A stretch of DNA of 64,000 nucleotides from Candidatus Obscuribacterales bacterium (GTDB lineage Bacteria; Cyanobacteriota; Vampirovibrionia; Obscuribacterales; Obscuribacteraceae). The stretch covers positions 62,001-126,000 of the forward strand of contig JACKCM010000006.1 of the NCBI GenBank assembly GCA_020634035.1, read 5' to 3'. Both the position numbers and the translations under genes were made by a program. Below are positions 8,695 through 16,893 of the stretch, in pieces. The notes under the pieces were generated by a model. That model worked only from the letters and a program-made list of their open reading frames with translations, did not search any database and had not been told where the DNA came from. The stretch's first letter is position 1. Every line of letters begins with the position of its first letter.

Positions 8695-9612
8695 TCATCT
8701 GGAGAAGCACACTTTAGCCGCTCTTTTGCTTCTGTGAAGCCGCTTGATAAAAGCGCCTATCCTGCTTTGATAAGCCCTGAAATCATCGACATTATTGCAA
8801 TACCAAGTATGTACACTATTAGGAAAGACAGCCAGTTCCCGGTCGCCGGATGCGGCTTTATAAAGCCTTTTAGAATGACTTGATGGAATCACATTGTCGT
8901 CCTCGGCTGACACTATCAGCAGTGGCGGATGCTCTCCTTTGACATAGGCAAGGTTATCCAAAGACGGCTTAAACCAGAGATTGCTCGGATAAACATTGAA
9001 GTAAGGCAACTTCTCTTTGGCCAGACGCTCGGGCGATAGGAAGGGCGAATCAAGAATAATGCCGCGCGACGGTCTTGTTTTTGCAATCTCGGTGGTGACC
9101 CCTGAGCCAAGCGAAGCTCCATAGAAGAGGATATTGCTCGGTTTAATGCCCAAACGTTTCACCACCATATCGTAAGCGGCGGATGCGTCCTCAATCACCC
9201 CGGCGACAGTAGGTTCTCCTTCGCTCTTTCCATAACCCCGATAGTCATAGCAAAGCACCGATACCCCCTTTGCAGTCAGGGTATCTACCACGGGTTTGGA
9301 CGCCCAGATATTGCCGCCGTTACCGTGATTGATGATGGCAAAGAGATTCTCGTTTTTGACTCTATAGACTATGCCATGCAACCGGGTTTTAGCAGGTCCG
9401 CTCAGAATCTCCACATCCTCTCCGGTGATATCTCCTGTTTTATAGAGACTTTCTTCGTAGCTGTCTGCCTTACAAGGATGAAACAGAGCCCGGTTCAACT
9501 GGGCCTCGTTAGCCGCCGGACAAAAGTACCAGTAGACTTTGTGGGCAAGCATCAAAGCAAGCACCAGACCGGTGCCGATAATCACCCTGAGAACAAAGAG
9601 ACCTATGCCCAT
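8695..9612 (-). CDS. Membrane-anchored alpha/beta hydrolase, BEM46/ABHD13-like
   Basis: 305 residues. One N-terminal helix (FVLRVIIGTGLVLALML) anchors it; the rest is an alpha/beta-hydrolase fold. The oxyanion region is NHGNGGN, the nucleophile S168 sits in GASLGSG, the acid is in AEDDN near residue 238 and the histidine in VHTW near 268, giving a complete triad. The pattern matches the bacterial relatives of BEM46/ABHD13, whose substrates are mostly unknown. GGAG about seven bases before the ATG at 9612 fixes the start; the longer frame from 9642 lacks a site. Confidence 0.85.
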   Translation of the reverse strand: MGIGLFVLRVIIGTGLVLALMLAHKVYWYFCPAANEAQLNRALFHPCKADSYEESLYKTGDITGEDVEILSGPAKTRLHGIVYRVKNENLFAIINHGNGGNIWASKPVVDTLTAKGVSVLCYDYRGYGKSEGEPTVAGVIEDASAAYDMVVKRLGIKPSNILFYGASLGSGVTTEIAKTRPSRGIILDSPFLSPERLAKEKLPYFNVYPSNLWFKPSLDNLAYVKGEHPPLLIVSAEDDNVIPSSHSKRLYKAASGDRELAVFPNSVHTWYCNNVDDFRAYQSRIGAFIKRLHRSKRAAKVCFSR

Positions 9613-9717
9613 ATCTAACTCCCCCGCTCGGTCGCTGAGCAATCGCGATACCCTTCAACCAGCATAGCCAGAGAAGGCGAACAACCCAGAGAAAACGGAA
9701 CAGTTTGTAAACTGTAT

Positions 9718-11043
9718 TTACTTGCTGTGGGCGCCGGCTTTTTCTCGGGTCTTGCCGCTTTCTATCATCTCTTTCAAAAAGGTCGGCAGACAGAAACTAG
9801 CCTTGTGCACGGCTGGATTGTAATACTTCAGCCCGTTCTCCCGGGCGAAGCTCTCGGCCCGGTCCATATCGAGACCTTCTACAGGATCGAGCCCTTCTTT
9901 CGAACAGAAGCTGAAGCTCCACATGCCGGTGGGATAAGTAGGTATGAAAGCCAGATAGCAGTGCACCTTGTCCCCGCCGAAGACCTCTTTCAGGCAGACA
10001 TTCAGATCGATGAAAGCAGGCTGATTAAAGTGGGGTGACTCGCTCTGGACGGTCAATATGCCCTGGGGACGCAGACACTTATAGACGTTCTTGTAGAAGG
10101 ATTTGCTGAATAGCCCTTCAGAAGGTCCGACCGGGTCGGAAGAATCGACCACGATAAGGTCGTAGGAGTCAGCCATGGCTTTCTCTACGAACTCGATACC
10201 GTCGGCGATAATCAGGTTGAGACGAGGATCGTTCAACCCTTTAGAAATTGTCGGCAAGAACTCTCTCGATGCTTTGACCACCGCCTCGTCAATCTCTACC
10301 ATGGTGATTGACTTGACCCCGGGGTGTTTCAAGAGCTCCCGGACACTGCCGCCGTCACCGCCGCCAATAACGAGCACGTCTTTGATCTCGGGACGTCTCA
10401 GAAGAGGCACATGGATAATCATCTCGTGATAAGCATTCTCGTCCCGCTCGGTACACATGACCATATTGTCGAGGGCGAGCATCTTGCCATATTCGAAAGT
10501 ATCGAAGACTTCGACTTTCTGATAGGGAGACTTCTCGAAGAAAAGACGCTCGCCTTTATGACGTAAGGACAGAGCGATGTTTTCGTTGCGGTCGGTGAAC
10601 CAGACGCTGCGGCTGTGTTTGGGCGGAGTCAGCTTGCGGGTGGCTTCGTCTCTCAGGTCGCCGACGTTGAATTCCGAGCGCTCCAAAAGCTCTAGCTGTC
10701 CGCGATTGAGTTCGATGGCCGAGCCATGATCGGCTTCAAAAGCTTTCTGCAGAATCTCATAAGAGATCCATGGATTGACGGTGTTGCCGCAGGTGAAAAG
10801 GTCGACGGCGGCATAGCCATATTCAGGCCAGGTATGGATGGCGAGATGGCTCTCTTGAATGACCACCACCCCGGAGACTCCAAAAGGCGAAAAATGATGA
10901 AAGACCGAATTGATAATGGTCGCGCCGGATTCGCGAGCGGCATTGAGCATGCTCGACTCGATTTTCGGCACATCATTGAGAATCTCGTTGGAACAGCCAA
11001 AGAATTCCACCAGAATATGCCGACCCAGAGACGTATTATTCAC
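9718..11043 (-). CDS. speD-speE: S-adenosylmethionine decarboxylase-spermidine synthase fusion
   Basis: 441 residues combining two consecutive steps of spermidine synthesis. Residues 1-125 are a prokaryotic-type AdoMetDC: the self-cleavage site E64-S65 (the serine becomes the pyruvoyl group), H70 and C85 are all present in ESHLAIHTWPE and DLFTCG. Residues about 150-430 are a spermidine synthase with GGGDGG at 227-232, VEID near 250 and VVDSSDPVGP near 298-307. GTG 11043 has AGGAGG seven bases upstream, whereas the long upstream extension of the frame has no family similarity. Because AdoMetDC self-processes, the mature product would be a short beta chain plus a large alpha-SpeE chain. Confidence 0.92.
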   Translation of the reverse strand: MNNTSLGRHILVEFFGCSNEILNDVPKIESSMLNAARESGATIINSVFHHFSPFGVSGVVVIQESHLAIHTWPEYGYAAVDLFTCGNTVNPWISYEILQKAFEADHGSAIELNRGQLELLERSEFNVGDLRDEATRKLTPPKHSRSVWFTDRNENIALSLRHKGERLFFEKSPYQKVEVFDTFEYGKMLALDNMVMCTERDENAYHEMIIHVPLLRRPEIKDVLVIGGGDGGSVRELLKHPGVKSITMVEIDEAVVKASREFLPTISKGLNDPRLNLIIADGIEFVEKAMADSYDLIVVDSSDPVGPSEGLFSKSFYKNVYKCLRPQGILTVQSESPHFNQPAFIDLNVCLKEVFGGDKVHCYLAFIPTYPTGMWSFSFCSKEGLDPVEGLDMDRAESFARENGLKYYNPAVHKASFCLPTFLKEMIESGKTREKAGAHSK

Positions 11044-11302
11044 CTTCAACCCTCCTGAAAGCCCCGTATATACGGAGCCGAGCCGCCGAATTGTTGCGAC
11101 ATCGTGGACGCTTGCGCTCGCTAGTCGCTTATTCCTTTCCCTGACGGCATATATAGGAAAGAAAACAGAGGGCAATTGTATAACCTGCAACTGCGCTTTG
11201 CACGGTCTGTTACCAAATGCCAAGATTGCTTAAGAGAAATAAATGCTCGAAGAAGCCGATTTCTCTTCTTGTTTCAGTGGCGATATTGCCCAATAGAACA
11301 AC

Positions 11303-14300
11303 CTAGAACTCTACGTCGGTCTCTTCAGTATCGTCGTCGTCATAGGGATTAGAGCTCAATCCAAGCGAACTGGTCGACTCGTTGGCAGGGCTGCCCTGGG
11401 GACGAGCGAACTCCTGGGTGTGCTGAGGAAATGGCGCACCCTGGGTCTGCGGAGCCGGTGGCTGCGGTTGAGGTTGAGGCTGAGGCTGGGGTTGGGGTGG
11501 CGGAGCCGGCGGCTGCATCTGAGGCTGAGGTTGCGGCGGTTGAGGCGGCAACTGTTGTGTCGGCTGCGGCTGCGGACGCGCCGGCAAAGGCGGAGGTCCA
11601 CCCACCGGAGCCATGCCGGGCGGAAGCGGCGGTCTGACAGCCGGTCTCTCCTGGCTGACCCGCGGATCTTGATACTGAATCTGCTGCGCCTGGGGCTGAG
11701 CTGGTGCCACCGGTGGTGGCGGTGTCTGCTGCCCCTGGGGTTGAAGCGGCTGGTGTACAGGAACCGAAGGAGGCATCGGACGCGACTCTGGCTGTACTGG
11801 CTGTACTGGCTGAATAGATTGCACTGGTTGAATTGGCTGTACCGGATGTATAGGCTGAGGTTGCGGCGGCTGCTGTGGCTGCTGCGGAGGCATCTGCTGT
11901 ATCGGCTGCGGCTGCGGTTGCGCTGGCTGCGGCGGTTGCTGTTGCTGCGGAGGAACAGATACTGTGCTGGGCGCTGCCGGTTGCCCCGCGGGCAATTTGG
12001 TTCCACCACCAGTCTTCATACTCTTCACTACGGCAGTAAAGATTTCGACCAGGAAAGGATCCCACTGCCTTCCTGCTCCAGATTGCAGAGCCTGCAAGGC
12101 TTCATCATGCGACATCGCCTCACGATAAGGACGGTCGCTGATCATGGCATGATAAGAATCGACAATCGCCACAATTCTTGCCGGTAAAGGAATCTCTTCA
12201 CCCCTCATTCCACTGGGAAATCCGGTGCCGTCCCAGCGCTCGTGATGGTGCTCGAGAATCTCGCAAATATCTCTCAGGGCACGAACAGGCTTGAGAAGCT
12301 GGGCTCCTAGAATAGGGTGCTGATTGACGATCTCGCGCTCTTCGTTCGACAGAGAGCCTTCTTTGTCCACAACGGTTTTAGGAAGCTTCAAGAGACCGAC
12401 ATCATGCAAGAGCCCGGCAACGCGAATCTGTTCTACCTGCTGTGCCGACAGACCCATGACTTTGGCGAGCAGCTCGCTCATTCTCGCCACTTCAAGATGG
12501 TGCTGTTTGTTATAGTCCGATTTCGAATAGAGGGTCGAAGCCAGAGACTTGACCATCTCAACGACTTCAGGCACCAGCTCTTCGGTCTCTCGTGCTTCTG
12601 CCGATATCTCCGGAGCCATAAAGTGATCATGCTCGGCAAGCTCCCGGGCAATCTCTTCGGATGAACGGTCCTGTTCGTTGACGTCATCGTCGACCTTGTC
12701 GAAGCTCAGATCTTTGGTCGTACTTACTCTGTTACGACTGACCCGCTTAGAATAATAAAGAGACTTGTCGGCAAGATCTAATAGAGCCTGCTGTTGATCG
12801 GCATCTTCAGGGAAGCTTGCCACTCCGAAACTGCCGGTGACGTTGATCTCGATATCTTCGTGATTGACTATCTCATTCTCTAGAGCGGTTCGGATCCTCT
12901 CTGCCACCACAACCGCACCATCTCTGGCGATCTCCGGCAAGACGATGAGAAACTCCTCTCCACCATAACGCACCGGGATATCTACATCCCGGCAATTCTT
13001 CTTGATCAACCGGGAAACCGACTTGAGCACACTGTCTCCAGCTGGGTGACCATAGTTGTCGTTGATAGACTTGAAGTGATCGACATCGAGCATGATCACC
13101 GAAATATTTCTTTGATAACGTTCTGCGAGCTTCAGCTGTTCTGCCAGCTTCTCCTGACCGGTACGGTGGTTGAAGAGACCGGTCAAACCATCAGTGGTGG
13201 CTTGACGTTGCACCTTGGCATAGAGCCTGGCGTTCACAACACCGGTGGCCACCTGATCGGAAACTGATCGGTAGAAGTTCTCGTTGATTCGGCTCCAGCT
13301 TGCCTTCATCTGGCACTTGTAACCGACCAGAAGACCGAGCAGCTTCTGCTCGTAATTAATAGGGATGAAGAAGAGCGACTTTACCTGAAATCCGGATATA
13401 GCCGACTTACGAAAAGGCACCAGTCTTCTATCACTGGCAACATCGTTTGAAATAACCGCCTCATCGGCATCGAAGTTCTCTCTAAAAATACGCAGGGTCT
13501 CGAGATCTCGGTCGAAATCGACCACTCGATAAGACTTATCCGAACAACATTCGACCCTGATAGTATCCTCGGGCTCTTCGTCGCTGGGCATGACTATGAA
13601 ACAGCAATCGAGATTCCACCAGCCGGCGAGCGCTTCGAGCATCTCTTTGAGATTACCCTTAATATCGAAAGAGCTCCGGATCATGTTGCTGATTCGGTGA
13701 AGCTGACTTTCCTGATTGCTGAGTACATCAGCCTCTTGCTTCATCTTCTGCAGCTTCTGATAGTTCTGATCTTGAATCTGCTTGTCGTTCTTGAGCTTCT
13801 CCTGGGCTTTCTCCAGACGTTGAGCATAATCTTCGAGCAGTTCTAGCTGAATAGAAAGATCGCGTTCAGTACGAAGGTGACGTAAAGAAGAATTGACCCG
13901 TGCCACAAGCTCCGCTTCAAGACAACTGTCGGGAATACAATCATCGGCACCGGCATTGAGTCCGTCTACTCTGGCCGCCGGAGTATTGTCGGCATTGACC
14001 AGAACAACCGGGATACGACGCCACTTCTCGCTGTCTTTAATGACTTTGCAGAAACCGAGACCGAAGGTATCTTCCAGCCCTGCATCAAGCAGAATAAGAT
14101 CGACTCTATTGTCTTCTTCTAAGAGTTCAAGGGCTTTTTCGCTATTGTCCGCCTCTAAAATATTGAACTTCTGCCGAAGAATACGGCTGAAGCGACGACG
14201 GGCCAGACGATCGGAATGAACAATCAAAATCGAATCGAATTCAAATCGCTCCGCCTCTGTGGGCTCTGCCGTTACATGATCGGACAGGTCGCCGAATATC

Positions 14301-14842
14301 CCTACTCTGGTCGAGAGGTGATCGCCCATGAGCTTGAGAGTAGAAAGGTCCTGAGAGTCCATTTCTCGTGAGGCATCGAAGCTCATAACCCGGATAAGAC
14401 CGCGAACCACCCCGGTCTCCCCGGGAGTGTCGAAGATAGGAACGATAATATAGGGAATGCCCTCGGCATCCACCCCGGGACTATCACTGGACTCTTCAGA
14501 GGACTTAACCTCTTCAGGAGAATAAAGACGGCTCACCAGCGGTCTTTTGGTCTGAAGGACCTTCTGGGCAAGCAGGGTATTTGCCACCGTCACTGATTGC
14601 TTGTGTTCGTCGACCAGCCCTTCGAGCAGCTTGTTGACCTCCTCCCCCGTATCGTCGGCGGAGAAACTGACGGCGTTGACGATGTCGTGAGCGTTTACCC
14701 TGTCTAAGAAGCCGCAATCGAAGCCCAGCACTTGACATATGTGCCTGCGGACAGCATCAAAGGTCTCCTCTCTGGCCCGAGCCAACTCGGAGGACTCGAA
14801 GGATTCAGGGGAGCGTGCTTGTAAATTGTCTTGCTCTGTCAC
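11303..14842 (-). CDS. Hybrid c-di-GMP regulator GAF-REC-GAF-GGDEF-HD-GYP with Pro/Gln tail
   Basis: 1179 residues, cytoplasmic. Order: GAF-like (about 25-185), receiver (203-325; D253 in LILLDAG is the likely phosphorylation site, but the usual lysine near residue 305 is missing), coiled coil (330-385), second GAF (390-545), GGDEF (550-705) with active GGEEF at 627-631 and an inhibitory-site RDVD at 618-621, HD-GYP (775-945) with HD at 813-814 and HHERWDGTGFP at 866-876, then a 230-residue Pro/Gln tail. It can in principle both make and degrade c-di-GMP. The GTG start has no clear ribosome-binding site. The partner histidine kinase is not in the window. Confidence 0.9.
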   Translation of the reverse strand: MTEQDNLQARSPESFESSELARAREETFDAVRRHICQVLGFDCGFLDRVNAHDIVNAVSFSADDTGEEVNKLLEGLVDEHKQSVTVANTLLAQKVLQTKRPLVSRLYSPEEVKSSEESSDSPGVDAEGIPYIIVPIFDTPGETGVVRGLIRVMSFDASREMDSQDLSTLKLMGDHLSTRVGIFGDLSDHVTAEPTEAERFEFDSILIVHSDRLARRRFSRILRQKFNILEADNSEKALELLEEDNRVDLILLDAGLEDTFGLGFCKVIKDSEKWRRIPVVLVNADNTPAARVDGLNAGADDCIPDSCLEAELVARVNSSLRHLRTERDLSIQLELLEDYAQRLEKAQEKLKNDKQIQDQNYQKLQKMKQEADVLSNQESQLHRISNMIRSSFDIKGNLKEMLEALAGWWNLDCCFIVMPSDEEPEDTIRVECCSDKSYRVVDFDRDLETLRIFRENFDADEAVISNDVASDRRLVPFRKSAISGFQVKSLFFIPINYEQKLLGLLVGYKCQMKASWSRINENFYRSVSDQVATGVVNARLYAKVQRQATTDGLTGLFNHRTGQEKLAEQLKLAERYQRNISVIMLDVDHFKSINDNYGHPAGDSVLKSVSRLIKKNCRDVDIPVRYGGEEFLIVLPEIARDGAVVVAERIRTALENEIVNHEDIEINVTGSFGVASFPEDADQQQALLDLADKSLYYSKRVSRNRVSTTKDLSFDKVDDDVNEQDRSSEEIARELAEHDHFMAPEISAEARETEELVPEVVEMVKSLASTLYSKSDYNKQHHLEVARMSELLAKVMGLSAQQVEQIRVAGLLHDVGLLKLPKTVVDKEGSLSNEEREIVNQHPILGAQLLKPVRALRDICEILEHHHERWDGTGFPSGMRGEEIPLPARIVAIVDSYHAMISDRPYREAMSHDEALQALQSGAGRQWDPFLVEIFTAVVKSMKTGGGTKLPAGQPAAPSTVSVPPQQQQPPQPAQPQPQPIQQMPPQQPQQPPQPQPIHPVQPIQPVQSIQPVQPVQPESRPMPPSVPVHQPLQPQGQQTPPPPVAPAQPQAQQIQYQDPRVSQERPAVRPPLPPGMAPVGGPPPLPARPQPQPTQQLPPQPPQPQPQMQPPAPPPQPQPQPQPQPQPPAPQTQGAPFPQHTQEFARPQGSPANESTSSLGLSSNPYDDDDTEETDVEF

Positions 14843-15012
14843 GATATATACATCGAATAGTAATTAAGGTCTGCTCTAAATACGAGTTTAACAGAGTGAA
14901 GAACCGCATCTCAACATTTATTTCATTTACTTTGCCCGCATCGAAAGAAAAGCGCAAAGATAATACTTTTCATATGCTTTCTCACCGATTGAGAATATGG
15001 GAAGATGACTGC

Positions 15013-15621
15013 ATGCCAGATAACAGCCTGCGGTCAGGAAAAATTCCGTTCATATTCGAGCAATCAACCCTGGAAGTAGCCCGCAATTTACTGGGTACGG
15101 TACTGTGCCGACGCCTGGAAGATGGCAAGGAGATTCGAGGGCAGATTATTGAAGTCGAAGCCTACACGGCCGATGACCCGGCCTGCCATGCTTTTAACGG
15201 CTTGACCGAAAGAACCCGCCCCATGTTCGGACCGCCCGGCCATGCCTATGTCTATTTCATCTACGGTATGTATCATTGCCTGAATGTGGTCACCGAGCCA
15301 GAAGGTACAGCCGGTGCGGTTCTTATAAGAGCGGTGGACGCCGAAGGCGCCGATGGTCCGGGCAAACTATGCCGACAGTGGGCGATTGACAAAAGTCACA
15401 ACAATGTCGATCTGACCTGCCCCGATAGCCCGCTCTGGCTGGAGCTGGGCGAGAAGCTACCAGACAAACTGGTGCTTACAACCCCCAGAATTGGCATAAC
15501 CAGAGCGGCCGAGCGCCCCTGGCGTTTCATCGTCAAAAACCATCCCGGTCTCTCCGGCAGGCAAGCTGCCCCGAAGAAGAAGCAACGAAAGAAGAAGCAG
15601 CAGAGGAGCCCGCGGTCATGA
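15013..15621 (+). CDS. mpg: 3-methyladenine DNA glycosylase, AAG/MPG family
   Basis: 202 residues. Removes alkylated purines such as 3-methyladenine and hypoxanthine from DNA in base-excision repair. The catalytic glutamate lies in IIEVEAY, followed by DPACHAF, RTRPMFGPPGHAYVYFIYGMYHCLNVV-type signature (split around residue 75-95) and the C-terminal RIGIT..A..PWRF. An upstream frame opening at 14815 overlaps the divergent regulator and has no similarity; GGGAAG before ATG 15013 supports this start. The C-terminus is an added basic tail (KKKQRKKKQQR). Stop and next start overlap as ATGA. Confidence 0.92.
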   Translation: MPDNSLRSGKIPFIFEQSTLEVARNLLGTVLCRRLEDGKEIRGQIIEVEAYTADDPACHAFNGLTERTRPMFGPPGHAYVYFIYGMYHCLNVVTEPEGTAGAVLIRAVDAEGADGPGKLCRQWAIDKSHNNVDLTCPDSPLWLELGEKLPDKLVLTTPRIGITRAAERPWRFIVKNHPGLSGRQAAPKKKQRKKKQQRSPRS

Positions 15622-16046
15622 CGGATAAGAGCCGGACCCTGATAAACAATCCGCTATTTCGTTGCAGCCTGGTCATTCTGTGGATGGCAGTGATATTTGC
15701 ATTCTCCCACCAGGCCAACTCCGGTCGGATGACCGAAGCCGTCCTGGGCACGATGAACGTGCCGATTCGAAAGCTCGGCCATCTGGGCGAGTATATGGTG
15801 CTCTATGTGCTCAGCCACTGGGCTCTGAATAGTATCAAATACAGTATTATCAAATATCGCCCGGTACTGGCGTTTATCTTTTCTGTTTTGTATGCAGCAA
15901 GCGACGAATGGCACCAGAACTTCGTTCCAGGGCGCAGCGCCAGCGCCAGAGACGTGCTCATAGACAGCACCGGTGTCTGCATAGGCGTGCTTGTCTATTT
16001 GCTGGCGGAGCGATATCTCTCTAAAGATAAAGAGACAAACGCCTGA
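15618..16046 (+). CDS. VanZ-like membrane protein
   Basis: 142 residues with four predicted helices. The VanZ signature is visible: FSHQ near the first helix, KLGHLGEY at about 51-58, and DEWHQNFVPGR...RDVLIDSTG at about 96-117. VanZ relatives confer low-level teicoplanin resistance in enterococci, but most bacterial homologues have no known role in antibiotics. It starts within the stop of mpg (ATGA overlap), so translation is coupled to the glycosylase, a pairing without obvious functional meaning. Confidence 0.85.
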   Translation: MTDKSRTLINNPLFRCSLVILWMAVIFAFSHQANSGRMTEAVLGTMNVPIRKLGHLGEYMVLYVLSHWALNSIKYSIIKYRPVLAFIFSVLYAASDEWHQNFVPGRSASARDVLIDSTGVCIGVLVYLLAERYLSKDKETNA

Positions 16047-16052
16047 AAAGAC

Positions 16053-16487
16053 TTATCCGCAGCAGCTCGATTTGACCTCCCAGAGCTTCTCATCGACATC
16101 TTCGCCGCTCTCGAATTGCTCGGAAGATCCAACGGTGATGAAATGCTCCCATTTGACGTCCTGGGGATCGGACGACCAGACTTTGCTAGAGCGAGAATAA
16201 CAACATTCGACATCGCCCTGAACATGATGTCGATGCTTTCCGGAAGCCAGTCTTTCGATGGTGCCGGTCACATCGGCCTGTTCGTCGAATTGAATTCCCA
16301 GGTGGTCGACACCAGGTCGGCCGTCGATTGCCGCCGGGGTGATAGAAAAATTGACGGCAGGATCATCAAGGGTCCATTTGGCATAGTTATGCTTCAAGAC
16401 CAGGGGTTCGCGGTTGAAGAGGTCGTTATAGAATTTTACCGACTCGTCTATATCCTTCACCGCCACATTGACGTGAAATCTTTTCAT
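16053..16487 (-). CDS. arsI: VOC-family dioxygenase, ArsI/CadI-like
   Basis: About 144 residues of the vicinal-oxygen-chelate fold. N-terminal FHVNVAVKDIDESVKFY, then YAKWTLDDPAVNF, HLGIQ, the paired cysteines in VECCYS and DPQDVKWEHF near the end match ArsI, the Fe(II)-dependent C-As lyase that breaks methylarsenite, and its relative CadI. Two more cysteines end the protein (SSCCG). It follows arsR with overlapping ends; GTG 16493 overlaps the arsR stop as GTGA, but ATG 16487 gives the conserved MKRFHV start with AAGGAG ten bases upstream. No arsenite pump or arsenate reductase is nearby, so the inducer could be another thiophilic metal. Confidence 0.82.
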   Translation of the reverse strand: MKRFHVNVAVKDIDESVKFYNDLFNREPLVLKHNYAKWTLDDPAVNFSITPAAIDGRPGVDHLGIQFDEQADVTGTIERLASGKHRHHVQGDVECCYSRSSKVWSSDPQDVKWEHFITVGSSEQFESGEDVDEKLWEVKSSCCG

Positions 16488-16489
16488 GG

Positions 16490-16780
16490 TCACAAATCTC
16501 CTTTACAGCAATTGTCCATTAGATAGCCGATAACGGCGTTTATACTCTCGTAGTCAGCCCGATAGATAATCGAGCGACCGTCTCTTTCTGCCTTGACCAG
16601 ATTGGCCTGGGCCAGGTGAGCCAGATGGAATGAAACCGTAGAAGAAGCTTTTTTAAGGCGTTTAGAAATCTTTCCGGCGGCAAGTCCTTCCGGTCCCTGG
16701 CGAACCAGCATCTTGAAGATGGTCAGCCTGGTATCGTGGGCAAGGGCGCTAAGCATATCGACAGCTTTTGAATGTTTCAT
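16490..16780 (-). CDS. arsR: ArsR/SmtB-family metalloregulator
   Basis: 96 residues with the winged helix of ArsR repressors: LSALAHDTRLTIFKML at the start, recognition helix in KASSTVSFHLAHLAQANLV and wing ERDGRSIIYRAD. The classical ELCVCDL metal site in the recognition-helix region is absent (the position reads QGPEGLAAGKI); two cysteines near the C-terminus (DNCC) could serve instead, as in type-2 As(III) sensors. First gene of the arsR-arsI pair and probably autoregulated through the dyad at 16798-16816. Confidence 0.9.
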   Translation of the reverse strand: MKHSKAVDMLSALAHDTRLTIFKMLVRQGPEGLAAGKISKRLKKASSTVSFHLAHLAQANLVKAERDGRSIIYRADYESINAVIGYLMDNCCKGDL

Positions 16781-16797
16781 ATTTCCAGTATAGTCGA

Positions 16798-16816
16798 AAT
16801 GTAAATCGCTTGCATT
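16798..16816 (-). promoter_or_regulatory. Putative ArsR operator
   Basis: AATGTAA and TTGCATT form an inverted repeat (six of seven pairs) around a five-base centre, 18 to 36 bases upstream of the arsR start. Size, A/T-rich arms and position fit operators of ArsR-family repressors. No family-exact consensus is claimed. Confidence 0.4.
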
Positions 16817-16893
16817 AAATCAAAGAAAAGTACTGCAACGCCGCTTTCCATCGAAATATGTCGGTATCGTCTAGAACTTAAGGAAGCATCGAA

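Noticed and set aside
11044..11223. 60-codon N-terminal extension of the AdoMetDC-SpeE frame
   Set aside because: GTG 11043 has a strong AGGAGG site and the family begins there.
11349..12187. Long open frames opposite to and in other frames of the Pro/Gln tail of the regulator
   Set aside because: They are shadows of the biased low-complexity coding; products are Arg/Leu- or Ser/Ala-rich with no domain.
14815..15012. N-terminal extension of the mpg frame
   Set aside because: Overlaps the divergent regulator start and has no conservation; a better start is at 15013.
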